Shown: one piece after another, positions 31,679-43,437 of the stretch
How positions within the stretch are numbered: the stretch's first letter is position 1
Layout of the letters: each line of letters opens with the position of its first letter
Origin: Siphonodentalium dalli
Lineage: Eukaryota > Mollusca > Scaphopoda > Gadilida > Siphonodentaliidae
DNA length: 64,000 nt
Assembly (NCBI GenBank): GCA_032622095.1
Contig: CP136061.1
Span: 215,110,373 to 215,174,372 of the forward strand
Direction: 5' to 3'
Notes under the pieces: model-generated
The model's input: only the letters and a program-made list of their open reading frames with translations
Database searches by the model: none
What the model was told of the DNA's origin: nothing
Made by a program: the position numbers and the translations under genes

Positions 31679-34600
31679 TAGTCCAGGAGACATTGGTCGA
31701 CCTCTGCACCCCCCCCCCCCAGGACTCAACTTCACCCCACTAATTTTCTTTCTTAATGTCTCCTCTAATTTTTTCTGTTGTTAACAAGAACAAAAAGTGG
31801 CCGCAGAGACTCCAGACAAGATGGCGTCCATCATAGCGGCCATTGTTTTATATGCACTAGGTCTCTTTGATCACCATTATAGTAAAGATTATATCACATG
31901 CGGTCTTGTTTCCGCTCGATTCGTTATGCTAATATACAACCATAACAAATTAGCCAAAAATCTGACACCAGATTCCAATATGGCGGTCAAGATGGCCACC
32001 GAAATGTGAAAATATGCTATTTTTCTGACATTTCACCACCTCTCGTTTGTCTCTGTGAAAAAAAATTGGCATCTTGGCGTAAATTTATATATTTATCGTA
32101 TAGAACAGTCATTGACGAACACAAGGGGACCATAATATACATTCATTGTGGGATATTTTTGTCCGATATCACGTTTTCCCAAATACCGGTATAATAGGTC
32201 AAAGCCGAATCGACGCTAATAACGCGATGTAATGTTTCGAATCAATGAACAACAACTATGCATATATATGTGCAGGAGCTACTCGAGCTAGGATTCCTCT
32301 TATACCTGAGTTGAGGAATATTCGCCCAAATCCAAGATGGCGGCCAAAATAGCCACAGAAATAGAAAAATCGCTGATTTTAACATCAGTGAGCGTTATTG
32401 TCACGATAACTCCATATACATGCTTACTATTGTGAGTTGGGAACACTTAGTCGAAGAACTGTCCTTGTATCATATCCAAATAAAAGTCTCCCAAATCCAA
32501 AATGACGCCCACAATGGCGGACAGATTTTGAAAAATCACGGAAATTCCTCATATTCACATCATTGAGCATTATTGTCTAGACAACTCCACCGATTCCTAC
32601 AGCTGAGTTGGAAATACTGAGGTGAAGTAATTACCTTACATCTCATACAAGAAATTGTTTTCCAAATCGAAGATGGCGGCCAAAATGGCGACCGAAATTT
32701 GAAAACACGCCTACATTCATTTACTTTCTTACGATGGGCGTTATTGTTTCGCGATTTCTACCTACCATTACATGTTGATATGGAATATTGATATGAAGTA
32801 TGTATTCATTTGAGTTTGGCAATTGATACTCGCAGTCAAGTAAGCCGTCAAGAAGTGTGGGTATATTATGCATTATGGTCTTCTACGCCTTAGCATAAAG
32901 GCATCCGTCAAATGTCAGGCTATCAACATTCGAAGCCATATACAGACGTTTTCCGGGTACGTTACTGCATTAGATGAGTATGTGAATTGATGAACCATAT
33001 ATTGAGAAGTGGTTGTTTTCGGAAGATCACCAGGTGTACATTTTATTATCCCCAGTAGGTCACCAAAGCTGAAAATACGCAGATAGAGACCGACACCGGC
33101 ATATGCATTGTTTGAAAGTTTGAAACATTCCGATTAGTGAGACCTTTCTACAAAGAAGCTTAGAAAACTGTGTTGGTGTGAGCGAGATAGATTAATCTGA
33201 CGAAGAGATGGAAACTGGTCCAGATAATGCTGAATGTGGCAAACCAGAATAAACTCAGGTAGTGTTGTTTTGATTCTTGGAAGTCAAAATATGACTATTC
33301 GGCGCACCTATATACGGTTACGGCTATTATGGGCGCTGAGTGGAGAATGGAACATCGCGATTATTAATTGTGGGTTTTGATCCTTCCAGAAGGCTACGAC
33401 TTATGTTGGAACTAATAGATGGCTTATATTATGTACCGTTTTGTCCATCAAAATAATGACAAAAAGTTGAAATTAGTATGTGATAATATCGACTTCTTTT
33501 CAATTTCTGGCCGCCAGTTTGGTCGCCATCTTGACTGTGAGAATTTGCCAAACTCAATTGAGTACTTCATATAAATTTTCCATATGAACATGTAATTGTG
33601 GGCATAAATCGCGTAGCAGTAAGGCCCATTGTAAGAAAGTAAAGGAATGTGAGCTTGTTTTCAAATTTCGGTCGCCATTTTGGCCGCCATCTTCAATTTG
33701 GAATACAATTTCTTGCATGAGATGCAAGGTAATTACTTTACCTCAGTATTTCCAACTCAACTGTCAGCATGTGTCCAGTTGTCTCGAAAATTATGCCCAA
33801 TTGTGTGGAAATGAGGGAATTTCGGTGATTTTTCAAAATATTTCGGCCATTGTGGGCGCCATTTTAGATTTTGGGGGACTTTAATTGGATATGATATAAG
33901 GACAGTTCTTCGCCTAAGTGTTCCCAACTCACAATAGTAAACAGGTGAGGATTTATCGTGACAATAACGTTCACTGATGTTAAAATCAGCGATTTTTCTA
34001 TTTTTGGTGGCCATTTTGGCCGCCATCTTGGATTTGGGTGAATATTCCTCAGCTCAGGTATAAGAGGAATCCTAGCTCGAGTATCTACTGCGCATATATA
34101 TGCATGGGTGTTGTTATAATAGCAATAACATTCATTGATTCGAAACATTACATCGCTTTATTAACGTCGATTCGGCTTTGACCTATTATACCGGCATTTG
34201 AGAAAACGTGATATCGGACAAAAATATCCCACAATGAATGAATATTATGGTCGCCTTGTGTTTGCTAATGACTCTTCTATACGATAAATGTATAAATTCC
34301 CACCAAGATGCCAAGATTTTCCCACAGAGACAAACGAAATGTGATGAAATGTCAGAAAAATAGCATATTTTCACATTTCGGCGGCCATTTTTGCCGCCAT
34401 ATTGGATTCTGGTGTCGGATTTTTGGCTAATTTGTTAGGGTTGTATATTAGCATAACGAATCTCGCGGAAAACAAGACCGCATGTGATATAATTTTACTA
34501 TAACGGCGATCAAAGAGACCTGGTGCATATAAAAAAAATGGCCGCCATGATGGACGCCATCTTGTCTGGAGTCTATGTGGCCACTTTTGAAAAAAATTAG

Positions 34601-34683
34601 AGGATACATTAAGAAAGAAAATTAGTGGGGTGAAGTTGAGTCCTAGCTGGGGGTGCAGAGGTCGATCAATATCTCCTGGACTA
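31679..34683. mobile_element. 3.0 kb fold-back element, internally deleted copy
   Basis: The ends TAGTCCAGGAGACATTGG and CCAATATCTCCTGGACTA-like sequence open arms of over 1 kb that are reverse complements, marked by repeated GATGGCGGCCAAAATGGC. The same arms make up 54387-59369. The interior 32848-33400 matches only one arm of the larger copy, so the left arm is cut at about 32840 and joined to the right arm. A poly-C/G run lies 35 bp inside the left end. Confidence 0.8.
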
Positions 34684-34967
34684 GAAGCCTCAAATTTGAG
34701 CGCCATGTTTACAAAGTTTAGATTTTCAAGGTCGCAAGTCGAAGTCTCGAAAGCGATCGAGTTATCTCTCGTACTATACATTTTGCGTTCACCGTATACA
34801 CTATTGTTGTCATTATTTCTATTGACGCGGGAGTATTGTGAAATGCCGTCGTTCGACGGGTAGGAAAACAACCATAGTTAATTATGAATACAAAATACAA
34901 CACTAAACAAGAAAACCATAATCAGAAATGGTAACACCACCAAGATCATATTATTACACATAAATAT

Positions 34968-35572
34968 AAATTATAACTACACCTTTTACCGCATTCGGGG
35001 TAGCACTACAGCTTTTAATGCGACCCAACAAAAACAATTATCTATTTATAAAACGCCCATAGGACCACATATTTCTATAATGTGTAGAACAGTATACACC
35101 GGTGGCGTTAATTAAACCATAAACTCATACCATAATTCATCGATACAATTTTCACTTGACCAGAAAATAATAAGATGGCGATTTCTCCAAAAGAACAGGC
35201 ATGCGCACTCCAATTAAAATTATCCACAATTCACTTCACGACCCCACGGGCTCCCAATGGGTTATAAATTTTTAGGCTATTAGTTGGTTGGTTGAATACT
35301 ATTTCCCTTTTTACTAAAGTATATAAATAAACTAAAGTAAAATAAAGTAAAATAAAATAAAATATAGGACTTACAGATTATGTTTTGGCATATCTTATCA
35401 CAAAAAAACTAAAATCAACATTACTAGTATTGACATAAATAACAACTACACCTTTTACCGCATTCGGGGTAGCACTACAGCTTTTAAAGCGACCCAATCT
35501 ATTTATAAAACCTACCATAGGACCACATATTTCTATAATTTGGCCAACAGTATACATCGGTGGCGTTAATAA
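34968..35572 (+). repeat. ~130 bp direct repeat flanking AT-rich sequence
   Basis: CTACACCTTTTACCGCATTC at 34977 recurs at 35449, continuing through GGGGTAGCACTACAGCTTTT and ACCACATATTTCTATAAT to GGTGGCGTTAAT. Separation is about 472 bp. 34895-34975 also matches 62402-62475. It could be the two ends of a small LTR-like or duplicated unit. Confidence 0.55.
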
Positions 35573-36643
35573 TATCTGTCATTGTAATTTCGGCATCCGG
35601 AATACGAAATATACAGGTTTCGGCATCCGGCGTACTGACACTCGCGGCATCCGGAATACTCTATATTAACCCCGGATCCGGCGTACGAAAAGGGGGTGGT
35701 CCCCCTCATTCATGGCATGATCAAATGATAAATCCGAGGCAACAATGAATGATAAACCCTGGTAGAAATTCAGTTGAGTCGAATATAAAGACATATCAGA
35801 TCTACGTGTATATCAGCCATATGCTTATAGCATCGTGTTGTAATTTGCCAATATATTAAATGTAGAAACAAAAGGTATTTGTAGCATTGGACAATCTCAA
35901 GTTCACCATTTTGATAATATAAATTTAATTTCGAATAATCATTTAACTTTCTGCTGAAAATCATAGCTTTAGTTTTATTTATAATAATAAACTTTTATAA
36001 TTTCGGCCCTTAGAGAGTTAAATCCATCGGCGTGCAGCCACGCCTGGCGGGTAATACTCAGAAACCATATATAAATATAAGAATTTCACCAGGAACAATA
36101 TATTACCCTCGGTACGCCACTATTGTTCTCCCATCCGGACCTTTTCAAGTGGCACACACAGAACAGGCCAGATAGGGGGTCTGGTTAATGTTTGGGCAGA
36201 TAACGCAATGCATTCTAACAATACCGACGCAGCCCTTCCGTCTCTGATGATCATATAGTACACAAGTGCAACAACGCCCTTTAAGCATCGATACCATAAC
36301 CACTGAGCGTATATGTGGTTACAAGGTTATTTGTGCTATAATACCGGCATCGTTTCGAGTTCTACATCCCGTTTGAAACTGTTTTATTCTCAGGCACATT
36401 CACAACAAGTGGAATTTATTTTTATGACGCCACCTTTGCATATATGGCATATCTGTTTCTCTTCGTCATGATATGTCATATATATTCCTGACACCAGTTT
36501 TTAAACAGCTGTCTGTTATTGTACCAAACTACACCGAGGAACATTCGTGGAATCTTGTGTCAAAATTGATTTTTAAAAAGTGATTTGAAAAATTTCGGTT
36601 TTCTCATGTGTTATTTATAAGTTGTAACCGAATTGGACTAATA

Positions 36644-36692
36644 ATGTACGTTCTGTATATAATCCTCGCTGCACATTCCCTCTCGATAACAG
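36644..36692 (+). CDS. Possible signal-peptide first exon of an unknown secreted or membrane protein
   Basis: ATG opens 16 hydrophobic-rich codons (MYVLYIILAAHSLSIT) and ends one base into the next codon at the perfect donor CAG|GTAAGT (36693). A short signal-peptide exon ending in phase 1 is common in animal secreted and Ig-type genes. Upstream 36400-36643 is unique non-repetitive sequence with a TATATAT at about 36478. No second exon is recognised downstream. A chance hit is possible. Confidence 0.35.
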
Positions 36693-37114
36693 GTAAGTTG
36701 ATATTTGTACGACCACCGCGCTGTGGTGCAGCAGCTCCAAGTGCTCTGAGTACGGGAGTTTAAATTTTCCGTTATGTAAGTTGTAACGCATGCACATTGC
36801 ATTGAATCTCTATCCCCGCAACATTGACTGCCATGCTCACCCAGCGTCGCAAACCGCTATATCAGATTTCGTTAACTGTGAGCCGAGGAACGATTCTTAT
36901 TTAGAGACAGGTGTGACCATATAGGGTGTCAACCTCTTTTTTCTGGTACGCGATATTCGGGTGATTTTGAAGTCGTATTTACGCAGGATTCATATCCATA
37001 GCTCTGTTAACTGGTACTCCGGATTCTTATACCGATTTTAACCGGTATAATTTTCAAGATTCAACAGTAAGCCTGGTAGCCTGGTACGCAGCTTTTACAA
37101 CATCGAATTGTTAA

Positions 37115-37594
37115 AGGTACTCAATCCAAACAGAGGGTCCTCATCTCAACAGATTCCAACAACAACAATCCGATCAGAGGGTCCTATATTACTATTTCTT
37201 TGGCTTTGGGGGTAACAAATATTTGATTCGAGTCGAGGAACCCATCAAACAAAGCTCAGAGTTATTAGATATTGATTTTTGAAATTTGTTATTTACTCGA
37301 GATGAGTACTAATAATTGCCTTCAGCTGCCGTAATCTGCTCGGGATGTGTACACCAAAATCTATTCAAACAGACAAGGATGGATAACTCTAAAATCAAGT
37401 GGTAATAATAACGCAATTTTTACTGAGTTCTGGGCCAGAAAGTATTCCCGATAATGAAAAATAATAGATTTCTAAAATCGATATCTAACAAATCTGAGCT
37501 TTGATGGGTGACTTCCTCGACTCGAATCAAATATTTTTGACCCCCGAAGCCATTGAAATAGTAATTCAGAGGAGTTTTATCGGATTGAGTACCT
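37115..37594. mobile_element. TTAA MITE family A
   Basis: It begins AGGTACTCAATCCA and ends CGGATTGAGTACCT, flanked by TTAA at 37111 and 37595. It has the family landmarks TTTGATTCGAGTCGAGGAA and CCCCCGAAGCC. Its right half is in inverse order to the copy at 26551. Confidence 0.85.
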
Positions 37595-37657
37595 TTAAAA
37601 TGTTTATTATTTCTCAACATTTTGACACGCTACATGCATTCCAAATCATCAAGTTAA

Positions 37658-38473
37658 AGTTATGTGAAACACTCCGACAGGGTGAACAAATGGAAATAAA
37701 GAATAATCTTGCTCGAAGTAGTTATTTTTACAAATATTATATCTAAATTGACAACACATACCGTCCATATTATATATTAATTAAATGCAGTGACTCTCGG
37801 TGGCGAAATCTTTGCGTTAGTTTATCGCCGATAGTTGAGTCCCAAATCAAGAAGTATATAGTTACAATTGCGCGTAGTTCAGACGATGTCTTCTATGGAG
37901 TGATACGGTCTATTTGCCTAAAGGTACTCAATCCGTTAAACACCCCTAAATTACTATTTCTTTGGCTTCGGGGGTAAAAAATATTTGATTCGAGTCGAGG
38001 AACTTACCCACCAATGCTCAGAGTGATCAGATATCGATTTTTGAAGTTTGTTATTTCAATAATGTGTGGCCCAGAACACGCCATCAAACGGATGGTCTCG
38101 GTCATAATTGAGGATGAAGTGGTAATACGGCCAAATTTCGTGAATACTCAAGCGATAATACGGCGATATTTCGCTGAACAAAATGTTGATCAATAACACG
38201 TGTTGGGAAATTTGATACATTAATTCACTGTGGTTAGCATTATTTTATTGCAATTAATCGATTCTGATAACTAAGGCGTATTTTGAAGAAATGTTGTTGT
38301 TGTTGTTGTTGTTGTTGTATCTTGATGAAATGGGGACCCTCTGATAGGATTGAGTACCTTTAAGATTTTCGGCGATGTTATATATTAGTAGAATACCACA
38401 TTCCTCAAGTTGGCATAGCCTCTGAATATTGACTTCACAGTTTCACGCACCCGAACAAGTCTATAATATGTCT
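37658..38473 (+). mobile_element. TTAA MITE family E, copy 2, split by family A
   Basis: It is flanked by TTAA at 37654 and 38474. Both halves match the uninterrupted copy at 30278-30628, with the break at 37921/38360 where a family A MITE has inserted. Confidence 0.75.
37922..38359. mobile_element. TTAA MITE family A nested in family E
   Basis: It begins AGGTACTCAATCCG and ends GATTGAGTACCT. The right flank is TTAA and the left flank CTAA, one base off. It contains a (GTT)7-type run at 38294-38317 and GGGGACCCTC near the right end. Confidence 0.8.
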
Positions 38474-38552
38474 TTAAAGCTATAGTTATCTTAGCATTTA
38501 CATTACAGCGTTTTGTCAACAAACATCGCTGCATGATCGCGTGGTTAATTAC

Positions 38553-39080
38553 TTTTTATACGCCCGTTTGAAAAAAAAGGTCGTGTTATGTAAATGGGTT
38601 GTCCGTCGTCCGTCCGCTTTTGGTTTCCGGATGATAACTTTAGATTGAATCGAGTGAACTGAACCAAATTTGTTATGTTAGTTTACCACACCAAAATACA
38701 GATCAAGTTCGAATATGGGTTTCGTCCGCATGATTTTGACTTAGTTATGTCCCTTATTCGACTTAGATTTTACCTGATTTTCGGTTTCCGGATGATAACT
38801 TAAGATTGAATCAAGTGAACTGAACCAAATTTGGTATATTAGTTTACCACCCCAAAATACAGATCAAGTTCGAATATGGGTTTCGTTCGCATGATTTTGA
38901 CTGAGTTATGCCCCTTTTTCGACTTAGATTTTAACTGATGTGCGGTTTCCAGATGATAACTTTAGATTGAATCGAGTGAACTGAACCAAATTTGGTATAC
39001 AGATCAAGTTCAAATATGGGTTCTGTCTACATGATTTTGCAGGTCAAGTTCGAATTTGAGTCAGATCCGACCATTTTTGC
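38553..39080. mobile_element. ACGCCCGTTTG-head element with 161 bp tandem units
   Basis: The head TTATACGCCCGTTTGAAAAA and a GTCCGTCGTCCGTCCG run precede units aligned on GGTTTCCGGATGATAACTT (38622, 38783) and GGTTTCCAGATGATAACTT (38944), a period of 161 bp. The body continues after the insertion at 39088-40163 (GTTATAGGATTTTTTGGTC). It is the same class as 3798-4010. Non-coding. Confidence 0.65.
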
Positions 39081-39087
39081 CAGAGTT

Positions 39088-40163
39088 CAGGGGGGAGTCT
39101 GGAAAAAAATTGCACATATAGGGCCCAAAAAGTTTTTTTCCGACCCGAGGGACCCACCACCCCATTTGTGTATAAAAAATATTGTTTTCCTCCAAAATTT
39201 TGGGGACCCACCCCCCTTTCTCATGTTTTTATCAAAATTTCAGAGTTTTTTTTTAGCCGTTCTTCAATAACTGTGTTAACTGCCTTTCAATCCCATTCCA
39301 CTGTCCTTTTTTGGTGCAAACTCTTGCTGTGTACCATTAAAACTCAGGCAATAACATGCTTAATTGGTAAACACAGATCAGAAAAACGAAAATTGAATCG
39401 GTATTTGCTGGTGTTTTCAGTTTCTAACAACAATAATAAAGCATTGTGTAGGTACACTATATGTCACAAATCGCCCTAGACCCCATTATAGCCTTAATAT
39501 ATCGAGTATGTCGTGTCTGACAGAGAACACTGGCCAGTGTAAATAGTGGTAAACAGGGCAGGGGTTCCACAATTATTTGTGCATGACCAAAGAACTCTTT
39601 AGTCTTATCCACCGGGGTGGGGTGGGGGAGGGGAATTGTTTTTGGTCAGGTATACACATAGATATATGGTTATTATACCCCCCGATATTAGAAATTTATG
39701 AGATACCCTTTTCAATTTCATGTTATGCAACAATCAGGTTAATGATATCTAGTCATCATTGAGTATTCACCATGTAGTATCCAATTTGTGATACAGTTTT
39801 TTTGTTTTGTTACCGGTACTTTTATTCAGGTAATATATTAATTTTGTTACTAAATATTTCTTCCGTTGATCATGCGTTTCCTGAACGCTATTACGGTGGT
39901 CCACTGTGAAGTGGGCCGGGATCCTGTGAAATCCAGAATGTTGATAAATCTTAGGCTAAAGAGTCACTATAGCTGCCTATATAGCCCTATACCAACAAAC
40001 ATGGTACTAACATGCTTACAAACAACATTATATGATCAGTACTTGTAAATTGTTTGAAAAAAACCCATTTTGGAAAAAATTTACAACCACAATTTTTTTC
40101 GGCTTATGGACCACCCACCCACCCCGGACCTATATACGGAATTTTTTTGCAGACTCCCCCCTG
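39088..40163. mobile_element. 1.08 kb TIR element (CAGGGGGGAGTCTG ends)
   Basis: The left CAGGGGGGAGTCTGGAAAAA and the right end, whose complement is CAGGGGGGAGTCTGCAAAAA, are inverted. It interrupts the body of the CCCGTTTG element, whose ...CCAGAGTT and GTTATAGG flanks would otherwise join. CAGGG ends recall hAT elements, but an 8 bp duplication is not visible. No transposase frame is seen. Confidence 0.6.
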
Positions 40164-40924
40164 AAGTTATAGGATTTTTTGGTCTGAAATTAGCAGAAAA
40201 TAAATATTTGGTTCATGTATTGACTTAATCTTTACAAACAAGGAAACTGTGCATTGCGGTGTTTCGGAAGTATACTATTCATACCACAAACTTGTTTGGA
40301 TTGAATGGAATGATTGTTGATGTGGTTATTTCTCACGGTATATTAATTTCAACTTAAAATGTTTATATTTTGAGGTTTCTGATTGTTAAAAAAATTTGGT
40401 ATGTGAATTTTTCAGTCAAAAATACCACACTTGAAGTTAGTGTGTTTTATTTTTGTTATTATTTCGTCTTAAGTCAAAGGTTTCAAACAAATGAATTAAG
40501 CCTTGCCCCACTCTACTCCAGAAACGGGCGTGTTATGCCACGCCCGACGGCGTGCTCTTGTAAAAAGTTTAAATCTGTTTTTTGTTTTTTCAGAATATTT
40601 TTCGATCATTGAAATGTTCCCATATCGGTCATAGGTATTTTCTTGGCGTAATAGGAATTTGATTAGTAATGTATATGTAACACTAATGTTGCATAACAAT
40701 TAATGATTTTGATATTTTGATATGCAAAGTCGTTATTGATAATGATAATGACAACATATATGATATATTCTGCATGCATTTGTTGATGGTAGTAAAGGTA
40801 GTTGTTTAATATGTATACGTACGGTAATTACTTTACACACTGTAAAGACATTTGGTCCCTTTAATGCCATCTATCAGGGAAATAGGAGTATAAGGTATTG
40901 GCCACATGGCAACATGATTATCTA

Positions 40925-41392
40925 GATCATGCCATGAATCTATACTCTGGTTAACCCTTTACCCAACAAACCGGCCAAAACCGGCCAAATAAAGCTTCAA
41001 CAGCCTAAAATATATTCGGTCTGTCTCGATAGAACCATACAAATATGGATATCATTGGAACCGGCTCATTGACCACATTGTGATAGTTACAGTTAGCCCT
41101 GTGCCAATGCATTCTCTTATATATGCGAGTCGACCATAGGTCGCCTCGCATATATAAGAGAATGCATTGGCCTAAAAAAAATCTTTTTTTAACACTTTTT
41201 ACCATTTTTTCTTACATTCTTTAACAATTTTTAAATTTTTAATGTGTTAAGCCAATGCATTCTCTTATATATGCGAGGCGACCTATGGTCGACTCGCATA
41301 TATAAGAGAATGCATTGGCACAGGGCCCTTCTGTTGGGTAAAGGGTTAACGGGCGTTATCCAGAGTAGATATTGCATGGCATGATCCACATG
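40925..41392. mobile_element. MITE family F ends, split by a CCCTTTACCC MITE
   Basis: GATCATGCCATGAATCTATA on the left and GATATTGCATGGCATGATC on the right are the inverted ends of family F. The two short arms meet at the TTAA used by the nested element, so this copy had already lost its interior or is a minimal palindromic form of about 65 bp. Confidence 0.65.
40955..41345. mobile_element. TTAA MITE family D (CCCTTTACCC ends) with twin hairpins, copy 1
   Basis: Ends CCCTTTACCCAACA and TGTTGGGTAAAGGG are flanked by TTAA (40951 and 41346). Two internal hairpins of about 68 bp (41103-41172 and 41251-41320) each read GCCAATGCATTCTCTTATAT, a GTCGACC or AGGTCG loop, and the complement. CCC ends plus TTAA are piggyBac-like. 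It is non-coding and inserted in family F. Confidence 0.85.
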
Positions 41393-42260
41393 ATGATTAA
41401 ACTTTTGATTAAATTTGAACTGTTCATATTGTTTATATTTTCGTACCTATCAGTCAGGTATATTTCGTCCTATATGCATCCCAAAATCAAATTATGAAAA
41501 TATTCTGTTTGAAACTACCACGGACTTTGAACGTGAAATGTATTAATGTAATTAATTACATACTTCTCGGTGTTTCGCTCCTGTCGAGGAAATGTTATAA
41601 CAGTTAATAATTGAGCTAATATAATAGCGATAAAACGTATGTGAGGTGTGCACATATATGTAGTGAACGAATCATCATGTGTGTGAGTGCGTGTGTGTTT
41701 TTTTTCTGTGAATTTAGCAGACCAGATCCGGGTTTCATGTATAGAGAGCATCCTATTTTACGGCGTTTGCCCAGTGCACAAAAATTAATCATTATAGATA
41801 CACTGTACCAACATACATGTACAGCCTAACTTGCCTGACACTCCTGAATTCATACTGCAAGTAGGCACGTTCACGTTGTGGCTACATGGTCTGTGTGTGT
41901 GTGTGGGGGGGGTGTCCGTCTTAAAATTTTGAAACAGCGCCCCCTACCCGAACCAGACCAAACTCCCGTGACACCTCAAGCTTTTCAACTGTTGTAAATT
42001 TCCAACCTGATACCCTCATAACGTTGGAAAATTTCTTCATTGAAAAACAAGTTGAAAACCAAACATGACAAACTAGATCTATAAATACCAAAGACTAACA
42101 TTTTGTTATCGAAAACAAAAAAAAATCGATATCAAAGGGAATAGCATCTTTCATGGAGCACGTTCTCGTTCCAAACATATTATTTTATACACTGGAATCT
42201 AAATAAAAAGCACAACAGGTTGCATAAAAAATTGCCTGGACACCCTGAATACATCTTTAA

Positions 42261-42911
42261 AGTGATGTGAAACACTCCGGTAGGGTGATCAATAACGTAA
42301 ATAATCTTGCACAAAGTAGTTAAAGGTGACCCAGAAACACGTCGTCAAACGGACGGTCTCGGACAAAATTGTAGATGAAGATGGATAACTCTAAAAACAA
42401 GTGGTAATACTGTCAAAATTTCGTGAATACTCAAGTGAAAATACGGCCATATTTCGTTGAACAAAATGTTGATAAATAACACGTTTTGTGAAATTTGATA
42501 CCATAGTTGACAGTGGTTGGCATTATTTTGTTGCAATTAATCTATTCTGATAATTTGAAGAAATGTTGTTGTTGTTGTTGTATTCTTGATGATATGGGGA
42601 CCCTCTGACCTTTAATTAAAAAGAATTTATATCAAAATTGACAACGCACACTGTCATTCATTTATATTAATTGAATACAGTGCCTCTCGATGGCAACATA
42701 AATTTCGTTGGTTTATCGCCGATAGTTGCGTCCCGAATCGAGAAGTAAATATTTACAATTGAGCGTAGTTCAGACGATGTTTTTTATGTAGTGTTATGGT
42801 CGATTTGCTTGAGATATTCGGCGATTTTAGTAGAATGCTACATTCCTCCACTTGACATATTGCCTGAATACTAACTGGTCGGTTCCACTAACCCGAGTCC
42901 ATAATGTATCT
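42261..42911 (+). mobile_element. TTAA MITE family E, copy 3, split by family A
   Basis: It starts AGTGATGTGAAACACTCCGG after TTAA at 42257 and ends near ATAATGTATCTTTA, with a decayed right TTAA. A shortened family A element lies at 42324-42611. Confidence 0.7.
42324..42611. mobile_element. Internally deleted TTAA MITE family A nested in family E
   Basis: Flanked by TTAA at 42320-42323 and 42612-42615. The left third is missing (AGGTGACCCAGAAACACG joins directly). The (GTT)n run and GGGGACCCTCTGACCT mark the right end. Confidence 0.7.
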
Positions 42912-42964
42912 TTATATTCGACTGAATTATATCATTCATTGTTCACTGTTGTTGCTTCGGATTC

Positions 42965-43437
42965 ATTATTTGACCATGCCACGAATCTCTACTCTGGCTA
43001 ACGCCCGTATAGAGATCATATTCTACCAGTTCAAAACCTGGGAACGTTTTAAAGTTTTGACAGGGAAACTCATAAAGCAAAAAAATCACGCGGAGAATAT
43101 ATTTCTTAGTTATTACCCGTTCACTGTATATGTTAAGGTCCCAGCCCGAAATTGCACGATTTAAGTGACTCTGTGAGCGATTTTACAATTATGGAATTTC
43201 TCGAGGGTAATTCATTTAAAAAAAAATTTGCGATATTGGCTCACAAAAAGCACGCAATTTCGAGCTGGGACAACCCCTACTTTGAAGTACGTGTAGGTCA
43301 TTGCATGAGGAACAAGTATTAACAAAGAAATATATTCCCTACCTTGTTTGTTCAGTGTGATAAATTTCTCCACCAGAACATAAAAAAGTTCCTTGGTTTT
43401 GTACTGGTATATAGAGATCCATGGCATGATCAAATTC
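42965..43437. mobile_element. MITE family F, complete copy
   Basis: The left end GACCATGCCACGAATCTCTA and the right end GAGATCCATGGCATGATC are inverted. Inner inverted blocks include the CCAGCCCGAAATTGCACGAT region at 43140 and its complement at 43252-43271. Short ORFs on either strand are palindrome by-products. Confidence 0.65.

Larger units (their letters stand above)
31212..35707. mobile_element. 4.5 kb TIR element with subterminal repeats, enclosing the fold-back element
   Basis: The left end GAGGGGGGCCACCCC and the right end GGGGGTGGTCCCCCTC form a short inverted pair. Just inside both ends are several copies of GGCATCCGGAATAC or GGCATCCGGCGTAC (31233-31310 and 35592-35685). It lies within family F sequence. 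It contains the fold-back element and a 130 bp direct repeat. No coding frame is visible and the target duplication is unclear. Confidence 0.5.

Noticed and set aside
34371-34871. 166-codon minus-strand ORF
   Set aside because: Its 3' half is the terminal repeat of the fold-back element and no splice or family support exists for the rest.
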